The position numbers and the translations under genes were made by a program. From DATIYF01 sp035517775 (GTDB taxonomy: Bacteria; Acidobacteriota; Terriglobia; Terriglobales; Acidobacteriaceae): DNA of 64,000 nt. Below the pieces are notes generated by a model. The model worked only from the letters and a program-made list of their open reading frames with translations. It ran no database searches and had not been told where the DNA came from. This document shows positions 25,434-33,799 of this stretch, piece after piece. Position 1 is the stretch's first letter, and the number at the start of each line of letters is the position of its first letter. The DNA is taken from contig DATIYF010000012.1 of the NCBI GenBank assembly GCA_035517775.1, positions 9,900-73,899 of the forward strand, read 5' to 3'.

Positions 25434-26204
25434 ATGCCCACGCTGAATCTCGAGCCGGTGGTGGCGGCCGCGGTTTTCGTGGGCGCGCGCATTGCCGGGG
25501 TCATGGTGTTCGCGCCCTTTTTGAGCAGTGACAGCATTGCCGTACTGGTAAAAGCCGGGTTCACGGTGGTGTTGACCGCTCTGCTTTACCCCGTGGTCGG
25601 CGTGGTGGGGCTGCAAGCGGATGCGGTGGGCTGGGTCCGCGTGGTGATCGGGGAATTTGTCATTGGCCTGGTTTTAGGGGGGACGCTGCAATTTGTGTTT
25701 GATGCCGTCGAAGGAGCGGGGCAGATCGTGGGCGTGCAGACGGGATATTCGCTGATCACCATTCTCGATCCCGCCACCCAGGCGGATACCCCGGTGCTCT
25801 CGATCTTCCACCAGCTGGTGGCGCTGCTGATCTTTCTCGAGCTCGACGTGCACCACTGGGTGCTGCGCGGCCTGGCCGCAAGCTTTGCCTATCTGCCGCC
25901 GGGGGCGGAACTCTCCAGCCGGGCGCTGAGCGCGGGCCTTTGGCACGCCGCCGCGGCCATCTGGCTGGTGGCGCTTGAAATGGCGGCGCCCGTGGTGGCC
26001 GCCACTCTGGTGGCGGATGTGGCCCTCGGCTTTCTGGGCAAGGCTTCGCCGCAACTGCCGGTGGTGTTTGTCGGCTTGTCGGTGAAGAACATCCTGGGAC
26101 TGCTGGTTCTGGCCGGCAGCCTGGCTCTTTGGCCGCGCCTGCTGGAGCGGCACTTTTCCTGGGCGCTGGGGTTGAGCCAGCGCTGGCTGCACCTGGCGCA
26201 CTAG
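25434..26204 (+). CDS. fliR: Flagellar export gate protein FliR
   Basis: 256 residues with about six hydrophobic helices. Conserved pieces are ARIAGVMVFAPFLSSDSIAV, GEFVIGLVLGGTLQFVFDAV and GQIVGVQTGYSLITILDPAT, and FVGLSVKNILGLLVLAGSLA. FliR completes the FliPQR gate and contacts FlhB. It lies 16 bp after fliQ. Confidence 0.95.
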   Translation: MPTLNLEPVVAAAVFVGARIAGVMVFAPFLSSDSIAVLVKAGFTVVLTALLYPVVGVVGLQADAVGWVRVVIGEFVIGLVLGGTLQFVFDAVEGAGQIVGVQTGYSLITILDPATQADTPVLSIFHQLVALLIFLELDVHHWVLRGLAASFAYLPPGAELSSRALSAGLWHAAAAIWLVALEMAAPVVAATLVADVALGFLGKASPQLPVVFVGLSVKNILGLLVLAGSLALWPRLLERHFSWALGLSQRWLHLAH

Positions 26205-26274
26205 GGGCACGCGCGCCGTGCCGGCGGCCAGGGGCCGGGACCCGAACCCGGCCCTGGGGAAGACTTGAGGCGGA

Positions 26275-27351
26275 ATGCCGGAAGCAAACAAGACCGAGCA
26301 GGCGACACCCCGGCGGCGGCAAAAGGCGCGGGAAAAAGGCCAGATTGCGCGCAGCCGCGAGCTGGTCAGCAGCCTCTCCGCTCTCACCGCGGTACTGTTG
26401 CTGGGGGCGCGGGGGCCGGCCTTGGCCGGGGAGTGGCGCGGCATGCTGGGCTCGGTGCTCGACGCCGCCGGCAGCGGCGATCTGGGACGCGATCTTCCTC
26501 TGCTGATGGCGGCCAGCCTGCCGGTGCTGCAAGTGGGGGCGCTGGTGCTGGGCCTGGCCTGGATGGCGGCCATGGTCAGCGGCGTGGCCCAGGGCGGGCT
26601 GGTCTTTGCCCCCTCCGCCCTGGCCTTCAATCCGGAGCGGCTGAATCCCGCCACCCGCCTCGAACAGCTCTTCTCCCTGCCCGCGCTCGGCCGTCTGCTC
26701 AAGTCCCTGCTGCCCGGCGCGGCCATCGTTTATCTGACTCTCGCTCTGCTCACGCGCGACTGGCGCGCCCTCCTGACCATGCCTCATCTGGCGCTCGGCG
26801 GAGTCGCCGGCTTCAGCCTGGGGCGGGTCTTCGAGGTGGCCTGGAAATCCTCGCTGGTGCTTCTGATCTGGGCGGGGGCCGATTACCTGATCGAGCGCCG
26901 CAAGCTCGAAAGCGAGCTGCGCATGAGCCGCCAGGACTTGAAAGATGAATACAAGGAGACCGAAGGCCATCCCACGGTGAAGGCGCGCATCCGCCGCCTG
27001 CAGCGCTCGGCGCGCCGCCGCCGCATGCTCGAAGACGCCAAGCGCGCCGCCGTGGTCATCACCAACCCGGCCGAATTCGCCGTCGCCCTCGAATACAAGC
27101 CGGAGATGCCCGCCCCGGTGGTGGTGGCCAAGGGACGCAACCGGCTGGCGCAGGAGATCAAAGAAATCGCCCGCTGGGAGGGGATTCCCCTGGTGGAGAA
27201 CCCGCCGCTGGCGCACGCCCTGTACCGCGCGGTCGAGGTCGGGCAGTCCATTCCGCCCAAACTCTACGCCGTGGTCGCCGGCATTCTGGCCGCGATCTAC
27301 CGCGCTCAGGAGCGGGCCGCGAGCGCCCGGGGCAGAAAAGGAGGCCGCTAA
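26275..27351 (+). CDS. flhB: Flagellar export switch protein FlhB with an NPAE cleavage motif
   Basis: 358 residues. It starts MPEANKTEQATPRRRQKARE like all FlhB (E-x-T-x-R). Four membrane helices follow, then the cytoplasmic domain with SRQDLKDEYKETEGHPTVKA and ARRRRMLEDAKRAAVVITNP. The autocleavage loop reads N-P-A-E (residues 264-267) rather than the usual N-P-T-H; the scissile Asn-Pro pair is kept, and the following FAVALEYKPEMPAPVVVAKG is typical. FlhB switches export specificity with FliK. Confidence 0.95.
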   Translation: MPEANKTEQATPRRRQKAREKGQIARSRELVSSLSALTAVLLLGARGPALAGEWRGMLGSVLDAAGSGDLGRDLPLLMAASLPVLQVGALVLGLAWMAAMVSGVAQGGLVFAPSALAFNPERLNPATRLEQLFSLPALGRLLKSLLPGAAIVYLTLALLTRDWRALLTMPHLALGGVAGFSLGRVFEVAWKSSLVLLIWAGADYLIERRKLESELRMSRQDLKDEYKETEGHPTVKARIRRLQRSARRRRMLEDAKRAAVVITNPAEFAVALEYKPEMPAPVVVAKGRNRLAQEIKEIARWEGIPLVENPPLAHALYRAVEVGQSIPPKLYAVVAGILAAIYRAQERAASARGRKGGR

Positions 27352-27354
27352 GCC

Positions 27355-29436
27355 ATGGCCGAAGCCTTGCTGCCCGGCGCCCGGAGCGGCGGCGCCGTCG
27401 AGTGGATCGTGCCCATCGCCGCCGTCGGGCTGGTTTTCGTGATGCTGGTGCCGGTGCCCGCCTTCCTGCTCGACCTGCTGTTGGCCACCAGCATCACCGC
27501 CTCCGTGCTGGTGCTGCTGTCGGCGCTCAATATCCTGCGGCCCTCGCAGTTCTCCGTCTTTCCCAGCCTGCTGCTGCTGCTCACGCTTTTCCGCCTGTCG
27601 CTGAACCTGGCCTCCAGCCGCCGCATTCTGCTGCACGGCAATGAAGGCGCGGCCGCCGCCGGGCACGTCATCGAGGCCTTCGGCCAGTTTGTGGTGGGCG
27701 GCAATTATGTAGTCGGGTTTGTCCTGTTCGTGGCCCTGATCGCCATCCAGTACATCGTGGTCAGCCACGGCGCGGTGCGCACCGCCGAGGTCACCGCCCG
27801 TTTCACCCTCGACGCCCTGCCCGGCAAGCAGATGGCGATTGACGCCGACCTGAATGCCGGCCTGATTGACGAGGCCCAGGCCCGCGCCCGGCGCGAGCAG
27901 ATCGCGCGCGAGGCCGAATTCTACGGCGCCATGGACGGCGCCGCCCGCTTCAACCAGCGCGACGCCCTGGCCACCATCCTCATTACCGCGGTCAATATCA
28001 TCGCCGGCTTCCTCATCGGGGTGTTTCAGCTCAACGTTCCCTTCCGCGAGGCGCTGCGCACCTACACCGTGCTCACCGTGGGCGATGGCCTGGTAACCAT
28101 GATTCCCTCGCTGCTGGTCTCGATGGCGGGGGGCATGGTCGTGACCCGCGCCTCTTCCGACGCCGGGCTGGCCGGCGATCTGGGCAAGCAGCTGTTTTCC
28201 GGGCGGCGTCCGCTGTTTCTGGCTTCCGCGGTCATGCTCACCCTGGCCGCCATTCCCGGCCTGCCCAAGTTATCGTTTCTCGTTCTCGGCGGGGTCACCG
28301 CGCTGCTGGCCTGGCGCGCCCCCCGGGCCGGGGCGGCCGCGGCCAAAGAGAACGCCCAGGAAAAAGACAAAGAAAAGGAAAAAGACAAAAAGCCGGCCGC
28401 CGAGACTTTTGAAGAGCTGCTCAAGCTGGATGAGCTTGGCCTCGAAGTGGGCTATGGCCTGGTGCCCCTGGTGGATACGCCCCAGGGCGGGCAGTTGCTG
28501 GCGCGGGTGCGGGCGCTGCGCCACAACCTGGCGCAGCAGCTGGGATTCATTGTGCCCCCGGTGCACATCACCGATAACGCCAAGCTCAAGCCGCGGGAGT
28601 ATGTGATTTCCATCCGCGGGGTGGAAGTCGCCCGCTGGGAGATGCATGAGAACGACCGCCTGGCCATCAGCTCCGAGATCTCGCCGCCGCCCCTGCCCGG
28701 CACGCCCACGCATGAGCCGGCCTTCGGCGTCTCCGCCCTCTGGATTGCGCCCGCGCTCGAAAGCCAGGCGCTGGCCCAGGGCTACGCCGTCGTGGACCAG
28801 ACCTCGGTGCTGGCCACCCACCTGGCCGAGGTTATCAAGCAGCACGCCGCCGAGCTGCTCACCCGGCAGGAGGCCAAGCGTCTGCTCGATCGCCTGGCGG
28901 AAAGCCATCCCAAGCTGGTCGAAGAGCTGGTTCCCAAGCTGCTTAGCCTGGGCGAGGTGCAAAAAGTCCTGCAGCAGCTGTTGCGCGAGCAGGTCTCGGT
29001 GCGCGACCTGCCCACCATTCTTGAGACCCTGCTCGATGCCAGCGCGGCTACCAAGAACCCGGTGCTGCTGGTCGAAGCCGTGCGCCAGGCCCTGGGCCGC
29101 GCCCTGGTGCGGCCGCTCTTGGGCGATGACGGCCACCTGCGCGTGGTCACGCTCGATAGCAGCCTGGAAGAAGAGCTGGGGCGCGCCTTCAGCCCGCAGG
29201 CCGGCGCCGAGCCGCCGGCTGCCTTGCAGCCCTCCTTTGCCCGCCGCGTGCTCGACGGGCTGCGCCGCCTGGCGGGCGAGCAGGCGGCGGTAGCGGCCCC
29301 GGTACTGCTCTGCCCTACTCCGGCGCGCTTTCATTTGAAGCGTTTGCTCGAGCCGGTTCTCCCCAAGTTAGTAGTGCTTTCTCCGGTCGAGATTCCACCC
29401 ACCGTGTCGGTGCAGTCGGTAGGAGTGGTGCGATAG
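27355..29436 (+). CDS. flhA: Flagellar export gate protein FlhA
   Basis: 693 residues, full length. The N-terminal half has about eight membrane helices and the FHIPEP signature region (FRLSLNLASSRRILLHGNEG; RFTLDALPGKQMAIDADLNA). A Lys- and Glu-rich linker (about residues 325-345) leads to the cytoplasmic ring domain (LGLEVGYGLVPLVDTPQGGQ; LVEAVRQALGRALVRPLLGD). FlhA is the proton-driven gate and chaperone docking platform. It lies 3 bp after flhB. The flhF and flhG genes that often follow are absent. Confidence 0.97.
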   Translation: MAEALLPGARSGGAVEWIVPIAAVGLVFVMLVPVPAFLLDLLLATSITASVLVLLSALNILRPSQFSVFPSLLLLLTLFRLSLNLASSRRILLHGNEGAAAAGHVIEAFGQFVVGGNYVVGFVLFVALIAIQYIVVSHGAVRTAEVTARFTLDALPGKQMAIDADLNAGLIDEAQARARREQIAREAEFYGAMDGAARFNQRDALATILITAVNIIAGFLIGVFQLNVPFREALRTYTVLTVGDGLVTMIPSLLVSMAGGMVVTRASSDAGLAGDLGKQLFSGRRPLFLASAVMLTLAAIPGLPKLSFLVLGGVTALLAWRAPRAGAAAAKENAQEKDKEKEKDKKPAAETFEELLKLDELGLEVGYGLVPLVDTPQGGQLLARVRALRHNLAQQLGFIVPPVHITDNAKLKPREYVISIRGVEVARWEMHENDRLAISSEISPPPLPGTPTHEPAFGVSALWIAPALESQALAQGYAVVDQTSVLATHLAEVIKQHAAELLTRQEAKRLLDRLAESHPKLVEELVPKLLSLGEVQKVLQQLLREQVSVRDLPTILETLLDASAATKNPVLLVEAVRQALGRALVRPLLGDDGHLRVVTLDSSLEEELGRAFSPQAGAEPPAALQPSFARRVLDGLRRLAGEQAAVAAPVLLCPTPARFHLKRLLEPVLPKLVVLSPVEIPPTVSVQSVGVVR

Positions 29437-29487
29437 GCCGGAGGGCGGGAAATTCCGCTCTGTGGAGGTGGAAGTTGAGGACCAGAC

Positions 29488-30264
29488 ATGTCGGAAGCGA
29501 GCAAGAAGGCCTACACCGCCTGGCACAGCGAGGCGGAGCGGGAGCGGCTGCTGGTCGAGCAGCTTCCCCAGGTGCGCTACATCGCGCGCCGCATCCACGA
29601 GCGCCTGCCCCGCCACGTTCCCCTCGAGGACCTGGTGCACGCCGGCGTGGTTGGGCTGATTGACGCGCTGCACAAGTTCGACCGCTCCAAGCACGTGCAG
29701 TTCGCCTCTTACGCCAAGTTCCGCATCCGCGGCGCCATCCTCGACAGCCTGCGCGAAATGGACTGGAGCCCGCGCGATCTGCGGCGCAAGGCCCGCCGCC
29801 TGGAGGAGGCGCACAGTAAGCTGCGCGCCCAGTTGGGGCGCAATCCCTCGGAGCCGGAGCTGGCGGTCGAGCTGGGCATGGACCTGCGCGGCCTGCAGCT
29901 GCTGCTGGGGGAAATCAATGGACTCGAAATCGGCAGCCTGCGCGTGGCCTCGCCCCGCGACGGCAAAGAAGAAGACCTGTGCGAGTACCTGCCCGACAAT
30001 CCCGAGGAGACGCCCTTGCTGCTCTGCCTGCGTTCGGAGATGAAACAGCTGCTGGCGCGCGCCATCGCCGAGTTGCCGGAAAAGGAGCGCCAGGTGCTGG
30101 CCCTTTATTACTTTGAAGAACTCACCATGAAGGAAGTGGGGGCGGTGCTGGGAGTGGGCGAGTCGCGGGTCTCGCAGATTCACTCGATGGCGGTGGTGCG
30201 CCTGCGGGCGCGCCTGAGCGAGCTCACCGGCGCCGGCAGAATGGCGGCGGGCGCGGGCGGCTGA
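29488..30264 (+). CDS. fliA: RNA polymerase sigma factor for flagellar operons (sigma28, FliA)
   Basis: 258 residues. Region 2 (HVPLEDLVHAGVVGLIDALH; YAKFRIRGAILDSLREMDWS), region 3 (SPRDLRRKARRLEEAHSKLR; GRNPSEPELAVELGMD) and region 4 (LPEKERQVLALYYFEELTMK, then EVGAVLGVGESRVSQIHSMA) are intact and show the FliA subtype motif DWSPR. It directs late flagellar transcription and is held by FlgM (39234-39536). Four TAAA-N15-GCCGAT sites in this window are the expected targets. It follows flhA by about 50 bp. Confidence 0.95.
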   Translation: MSEASKKAYTAWHSEAERERLLVEQLPQVRYIARRIHERLPRHVPLEDLVHAGVVGLIDALHKFDRSKHVQFASYAKFRIRGAILDSLREMDWSPRDLRRKARRLEEAHSKLRAQLGRNPSEPELAVELGMDLRGLQLLLGEINGLEIGSLRVASPRDGKEEDLCEYLPDNPEETPLLLCLRSEMKQLLARAIAELPEKERQVLALYYFEELTMKEVGAVLGVGESRVSQIHSMAVVRLRARLSELTGAGRMAAGAGG

Positions 30265-30327
30265 AAACCAGGAGCTGGCTCGAAAACGGGCGGCAAGCCT
30301 TCGGCAATGAAGGCACGGCGCGAATCG

Positions 30328-30408
30328 TCACCGCGAGGCAAGGAAATGAATGCTGCGAGAGAGACCCAGCTCGAACTCATCGCGAGCTCAGGGAAATGAA
30401 TACCGCGA
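30328..30408. repeat. Imperfect direct repeat upstream of fliM
   Basis: Two ~31-bp segments (30328-30358 and 30377-30408), offset by 49 bp, share most bases, including GGAAATGAAT and CGCGA on both flanks. They fill part of the 218-bp fliA-fliM gap. Each contains a ribosome-site-like stretch followed by an ATG. Confidence 0.75.
30346..30399 (+). CDS. Possible 17-residue leader peptide before fliM
   Basis: ATG 30346, two bases after AAGGA, opens a 17-codon frame (MNAARETQLELIASSGK). Its TGA overlaps the ATG of a second tiny frame at 30396. This is too short for a composition test, and the short spacing to AAGGA argues against strong translation. It is included because the overlap is of the ATGA type used throughout this cluster. 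Confidence 0.22.
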   Translation: MNAARETQLELIASSGK

Positions 30409-30455
30409 TGGCGCGGGGGAAAATCGGGCGGCTGAAAACAGTGGCCCGAAGCTAG
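30396..30455 (+). CDS. Possible 19-residue leader peptide before fliM
   Basis: ATG 30396 overlaps the stop of the preceding tiny frame and opens a 19-codon frame (MNTAMARGKIGRLKTVARS) ending 27 bp before fliM. It is basic and has no known relatives that I recognise. This is a chance-level call unless conserved. Confidence 0.2.
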   Translation: MNTAMARGKIGRLKTVARS

Positions 30456-30482
30456 AAGCCAGAACACGGTAGCGGGAAACCG

Positions 30483-31469
30483 ATGGTCGAGAAGGTACTC
30501 AACCAGGAACAGATTGACGCCATGGTGCGGGCGGCGCGCGGCGGCCGCGGCGGCGAACCCCGGCAGCGGCAGAAGAGCGTCAGCACCTGGGATGTGCGCC
30601 AGGCAGGCCAGATCGGGCGGGGGCAGATGCGCGCTATCAACACCCTGCACGAAGGTTTTGCCCGCAACCTGACCCATTCCCTGGGCGCCTACCTGAGGGT
30701 AGCCTTTACCGCCGCCCTGGTTTCGGCCGAGCACCTGACCTACGGGGAATTTCTGCAGCGCATTCCCGAGGTCACCTACCTGGCCTCGTGCCACCTCGCT
30801 CCTGCCGATGCCACCGCCCTCTTGCAGCTCGACTTGCCCGTGGCCTTTCCCCTGATTGATGTGCTGCTGGGAGGCGAAGGCAAAGGCGCGCCCCCGGGGC
30901 GCGAGATCACGGAGATCGAAGAGCAGATTCTGGAAACTGTGGTGCGCATCATCTGCCGCGAGTTGCAGGTCGCCTGGCAGACCCTGGGCCTGGAGTTTCA
31001 ATTCGAGCAGCGGCAGCGCCCCGACCAGGTGCAGCACCTGATGCCCTCCGAAGAGAAGACCCTTTCCCTCAGCTTCGAGATCACCGTCGCCGAGAGCCGG
31101 GGGACGCTGAATCTGGTGGTGCCGGCAGTGGTCTCGAACGCCCTGCTGCGCAAGCTCTCGGCGGGCTGGGCGCCCTCCCGGCCGCGAGTGCGCTCGGATG
31201 CCGAGCCCCGGTTGCGCGCCCGCCTGATGGACTCACCTTTCCAGGTGGAGCTCGGCCTCAGCTCCATTTATGTTCGTTTGAACGAGCTGGTGGGGCTGGC
31301 CCCGGGGCAGTTGCTGCTGCTGCGGCGTCGCCCCGATCAGCAGGCCGCGCTTATGGTCGGTGATCAGAAAATGTTTACCGCGGCCGTGGCCCGGCGCGGC
31401 GGCCGGCGGGTGGCCCAGTTGCTGGAACGCTGCCCCCTGCAGCGGCAGGAGCGGGAGCCGGGTAAATGA
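30483..31469 (+). CDS. fliM: Flagellar motor switch protein FliM
   Basis: 328 residues. It begins with VLNQEQIDAMVRAARGG, the N-terminal helix with the EQIDALL-like switch segment, although the typical CheY-P-binding EIDALL is slightly divergent. The CheC-like middle domain (LGAYLRVAFTAALVSAEHLT; FPLIDVLLGGEGKGAPPGRE; ITEIEEQILETVVRIICREL) and C-terminal SpoA domain (VELGLSSIYVRLNELVGLAP) are complete. FliM receives CheY-P and transmits the switch to FliG. Confidence 0.95.
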   Translation: MVEKVLNQEQIDAMVRAARGGRGGEPRQRQKSVSTWDVRQAGQIGRGQMRAINTLHEGFARNLTHSLGAYLRVAFTAALVSAEHLTYGEFLQRIPEVTYLASCHLAPADATALLQLDLPVAFPLIDVLLGGEGKGAPPGREITEIEEQILETVVRIICRELQVAWQTLGLEFQFEQRQRPDQVQHLMPSEEKTLSLSFEITVAESRGTLNLVVPAVVSNALLRKLSAGWAPSRPRVRSDAEPRLRARLMDSPFQVELGLSSIYVRLNELVGLAPGQLLLLRRRPDQQAALMVGDQKMFTAAVARRGGRRVAQLLERCPLQRQEREPGK

Positions 31470-32302
31470 GCGCTGCCGACGGTTCTCTCCCCGATCCCGA
31501 GCTGCGTGCCTGGATGCAGACGCTGGCTGAGAGCATGACCCAGGTGCTGGGCCAGGTGGCCGGCGCCGCCTTCCCCGTGGAACTGCTCCCGGCCGAACCG
31601 CCCGAGGCTGCGCCTCCCGATAAAACCGACCTGCCGGTGATGATTACCGCCGCCGGCGCGCTGCGCGGCGAGATGAGCCTGCGCCTGCCCGCCACCGCGA
31701 CGCTCACACTCGCCCAGCTGCTTCTCAGCGAACCGCAAAATCCGGCGGTCGAGTTCAAGCCCGAGCATCGCGAAGCGGCGGAAGAACTGGTACGGCAGAT
31801 TGCCGGGCAAACCGCCACCGCCCTCGCTCCGCGCTGGGGCGAGGTGCATCTGCGGCTGGAGTTCGGCCAGTCCCCGTCATGGTCCTCGGCCGCCAGCGGC
31901 TACATCGCCTCCGCCGCCGGCGCCCCCACCCGGCTGTGGCTGGAATGGCAGGTAAGCGCCGCCTTGGCGGCCGCCCTGCGCGCCCCCGCGGCGGAGTCCG
32001 CGCCGCAACCGCCGGCCGAAGCGCCTGAGCTCTCTGCTGGCGCCTCGGCCGGCAAACTCGACCTGCTCATGGACGTCGAGTTGGATGTGACTCTTCGCTT
32101 TGGCGGCCGCCGCATGCTGCTGCGCGAAATTCTCGAGCTCGGACCAGGCTCGGTGGTCGAACTCGATCGGCAAGTGCAGGACCCGGCAGATCTTCTGCTC
32201 GATGGCAAACTCATCGCCCGTGGCGAAGTCGTCGTGGTGGACGGAAACTATGGCTTGCGCGTGCTCGAAGTAGTTTCCCCTCCGCCGGGGGCCGGCGGAT
32301 GA
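31466..32302 (+). CDS. FliY-like switch protein (CheC/CheX-like region plus SpoA domain)
   Basis: 278 residues. Residues about 20-175 resemble a CheC/CheX-type domain (TDLPVMITAAGALRGEMSLR, then LAQLLLSEPQNPAVEFKPEH, then REAAEELVRQIAGQTATALA). A Pro/Ala linker follows, then a C-terminal SpoA domain (LLMDVELDVTLRFGGRRMLL, REILELGPGSVVELDRQVQD, LDGKLIARGEVVVVDGNYGL). This is the FliY/FliN-long architecture. The N-terminal part shows E-E-x2-RQ instead of a clean ExxN phosphatase motif, so CheY-P phosphatase activity is uncertain. It overlaps fliM by 4 bp and should sit in the C ring. Confidence 0.85.
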   Translation: MSAADGSLPDPELRAWMQTLAESMTQVLGQVAGAAFPVELLPAEPPEAAPPDKTDLPVMITAAGALRGEMSLRLPATATLTLAQLLLSEPQNPAVEFKPEHREAAEELVRQIAGQTATALAPRWGEVHLRLEFGQSPSWSSAASGYIASAAGAPTRLWLEWQVSAALAAALRAPAAESAPQPPAEAPELSAGASAGKLDLLMDVELDVTLRFGGRRMLLREILELGPGSVVELDRQVQDPADLLLDGKLIARGEVVVVDGNYGLRVLEVVSPPPGAGG

Positions 32303-32324
32303 AACCCCGCTGGACCAATCGCCT

Positions 32325-33236
32325 ATGACCGCTGTGCGCACACTGGCCGCGAAGGCCGCGAGTTGTTGGAGCGCGCTCCTGCCCCGCTGTGCCGACCCGG
32401 GCTGCGGCCGGGCCCGCGGCCTGTGGCGGCGGCTGCGGCATCGCCCTGGCGGGGTGTGGCTTCATGCCGCCTGGTACTGCGGGCCGCAATGTCTGGAGAG
32501 AGCAATGCAGGGAATTTTCGCCCGCGCCCGCAGCGGGCTTCTGCCGGCGCCGCCGCCGCGGCACCGCGTTCCCCTGGGATTGCTCCTGCTTTCCCGCGGC
32601 CAGTTGACCAACTCCCAGCTGCGCTCCGCCTTGCAGGCCCAGCGTTCGAGGGGCGAGGGGCGGCTGGGCGACTGGCTGCAGCGCCTGGGCTTTGCCACCG
32701 AACAGCAGGTCATCGCTGCTCTGGGGCAGCAGTGGGGCTGCCCCATCCTGCCCCCATTCGCCGCCGAGGATGCCCGCTCTGCCCACATGCTTCCCCTGCG
32801 CCTGATGGAGGCTTTTCGCATGCTGCCGGTGCACTACGTGGCCGCCACCCGTGCGCTCTACATCGCTTTCGCCGAAGGCGTGGATTACACCGCGCTCTAC
32901 GCCATCGAGCAGATGCTTGGCTGCCGCACCGAAGCCAGCCTGCTCAGCCCCAGCGTCCTCGACCGGGTGCTGCAGCGCCTCAGCCACGAGCGCCGCCCCA
33001 GTGACCTGCTCTTCCCCGGCCGGCGCGATCAGGCCGAGATGGCGCGCATCGCCTCCGGCTACGCGCTCAAACTGGGCGCCTGGCAGGTCCGCATCGTCAC
33101 CTGCGGGGCGTACATCTGGGTGCGCCTGCAATGCGATACGGCTTCTACCAATCTGCTGTTTGAACGCCCCGCCGCGCCCTTCCAAAGCCTCGGGGCCGGC
33201 TTGCCCGCGCCGCCGGCTTACCTTCCCGCCGGGTGA
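32325..33236 (+). CDS. MshEN-domain protein with N-terminal Cys motif, predicted c-di-GMP effector
   Basis: 303 residues. Residues 22-56 have four cysteines (CADPGC then WYCGPQC), a possible zinc knuckle. Residues 83-136 form two successive 24-residue units (PLGLLLLSRGQLTNSQLRSA and on; RLGDWLQRLGFATEQQVIAA and on), each ending in Q, separated by about six residues. This is the GspE/MshE N-terminal pattern known to bind c-di-GMP in MshEN domains. No ATPase domain follows; residues 140-303 are of unknown fold. It lies between the C-ring genes and cheY, so it may link c-di-GMP to motor function. The function is inferred. Confidence 0.72.
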   Translation: MTAVRTLAAKAASCWSALLPRCADPGCGRARGLWRRLRHRPGGVWLHAAWYCGPQCLERAMQGIFARARSGLLPAPPPRHRVPLGLLLLSRGQLTNSQLRSALQAQRSRGEGRLGDWLQRLGFATEQQVIAALGQQWGCPILPPFAAEDARSAHMLPLRLMEAFRMLPVHYVAATRALYIAFAEGVDYTALYAIEQMLGCRTEASLLSPSVLDRVLQRLSHERRPSDLLFPGRRDQAEMARIASGYALKLGAWQVRIVTCGAYIWVRLQCDTASTNLLFERPAAPFQSLGAGLPAPPAYLPAG

Positions 33237-33277
33237 TGGGCCTGGCCCCGCCGGGAGCCGGAACCGCAAATCTCCAG

Positions 33278-33304
33278 TAAAGTCCCCTGCGGAAGTGCCG
33301 ATGA
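33278..33304 (+). promoter_or_regulatory. Predicted sigma28 promoter of cheY-cheX
   Basis: TAAA at 33278-33281, a 15-bp spacer, then GCCGATGA at 33297-33304. This fits the FliA consensus TAAA-N15-GCCGATAA at all -35 bases and seven of eight -10 bases. It is 108 bp upstream of the cheY ATG. Confidence 0.75.
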
Positions 33305-33412
33305 AGGTCATTGGGCCACAGACGGCACCGGTACGGGCATGCTTAGACATGCGGAAGGAACAGTCCCGGCCATGAACCTCGAGGCATGCACCCAGGCAGC
33401 AGGCCTGCGGTT

Positions 33413-33799
33413 ATGAAAAAGATACGCGCGCTCATCGTGGATGATTCCTCAGTCATGAGAAAGATCGTGGAGCGTTCCCTGCGCCAGGCCGGCATTGATT
33501 TGGCGGAAGTCCGCGAAGCCTCAAACGGCGCCGAAGGCCTGGGGGCGATCAATGAATCCAGCGTGGACCTGATCCTCTGCGATATCAACATGCCCGTGAT
33601 GGATGGCATCGAGTTCCTCCGCCAGCTGCAAGGCGTGCAGAACGCCAAGAACGTTCCTGTGGTCATGATCACCACCGAGGGCAGTGAATCCCACGTGGTG
33701 CAGGCGCTCTCGGTAGGGGCGCGCGGCTACATCCGGAAACCCTTCACTCCCGAACAGGTAAAAGAGCACGTCATTCCCCTTCTGGAAGAGAAGAAATGA
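33413..33799 (+). CDS. cheY: Chemotaxis response regulator CheY
   Basis: 128 residues from ATG 33413 (MKKIRALIVDDSSVMRKIVE); a longer frame from 33386 adds nine unconserved residues. It is a single receiver domain with the acidic DD pair, phosphoacceptor in LILCDINMPVMDG, Thr in VVMITTEGSE and Lys in GYIRKPFTPE. There is no output domain. Phospho-CheY should bind FliM and switch rotation. It overlaps cheX by 4 bp. Confidence 0.93.
   Translation: MKKIRALIVDDSSVMRKIVERSLRQAGIDLAEVREASNGAEGLGAINESSVDLILCDINMPVMDGIEFLRQLQGVQNAKNVPVVMITTEGSESHVVQALSVGARGYIRKPFTPEQVKEHVIPLLEEKK

Noticed and set aside
23849..27768. Two very long minus-strand frames (571 and 670 residues)
   Set aside because: They span the antisense of fliN to flhA; the His/Gln/Arg-rich translation is a shadow of high-GC third positions.
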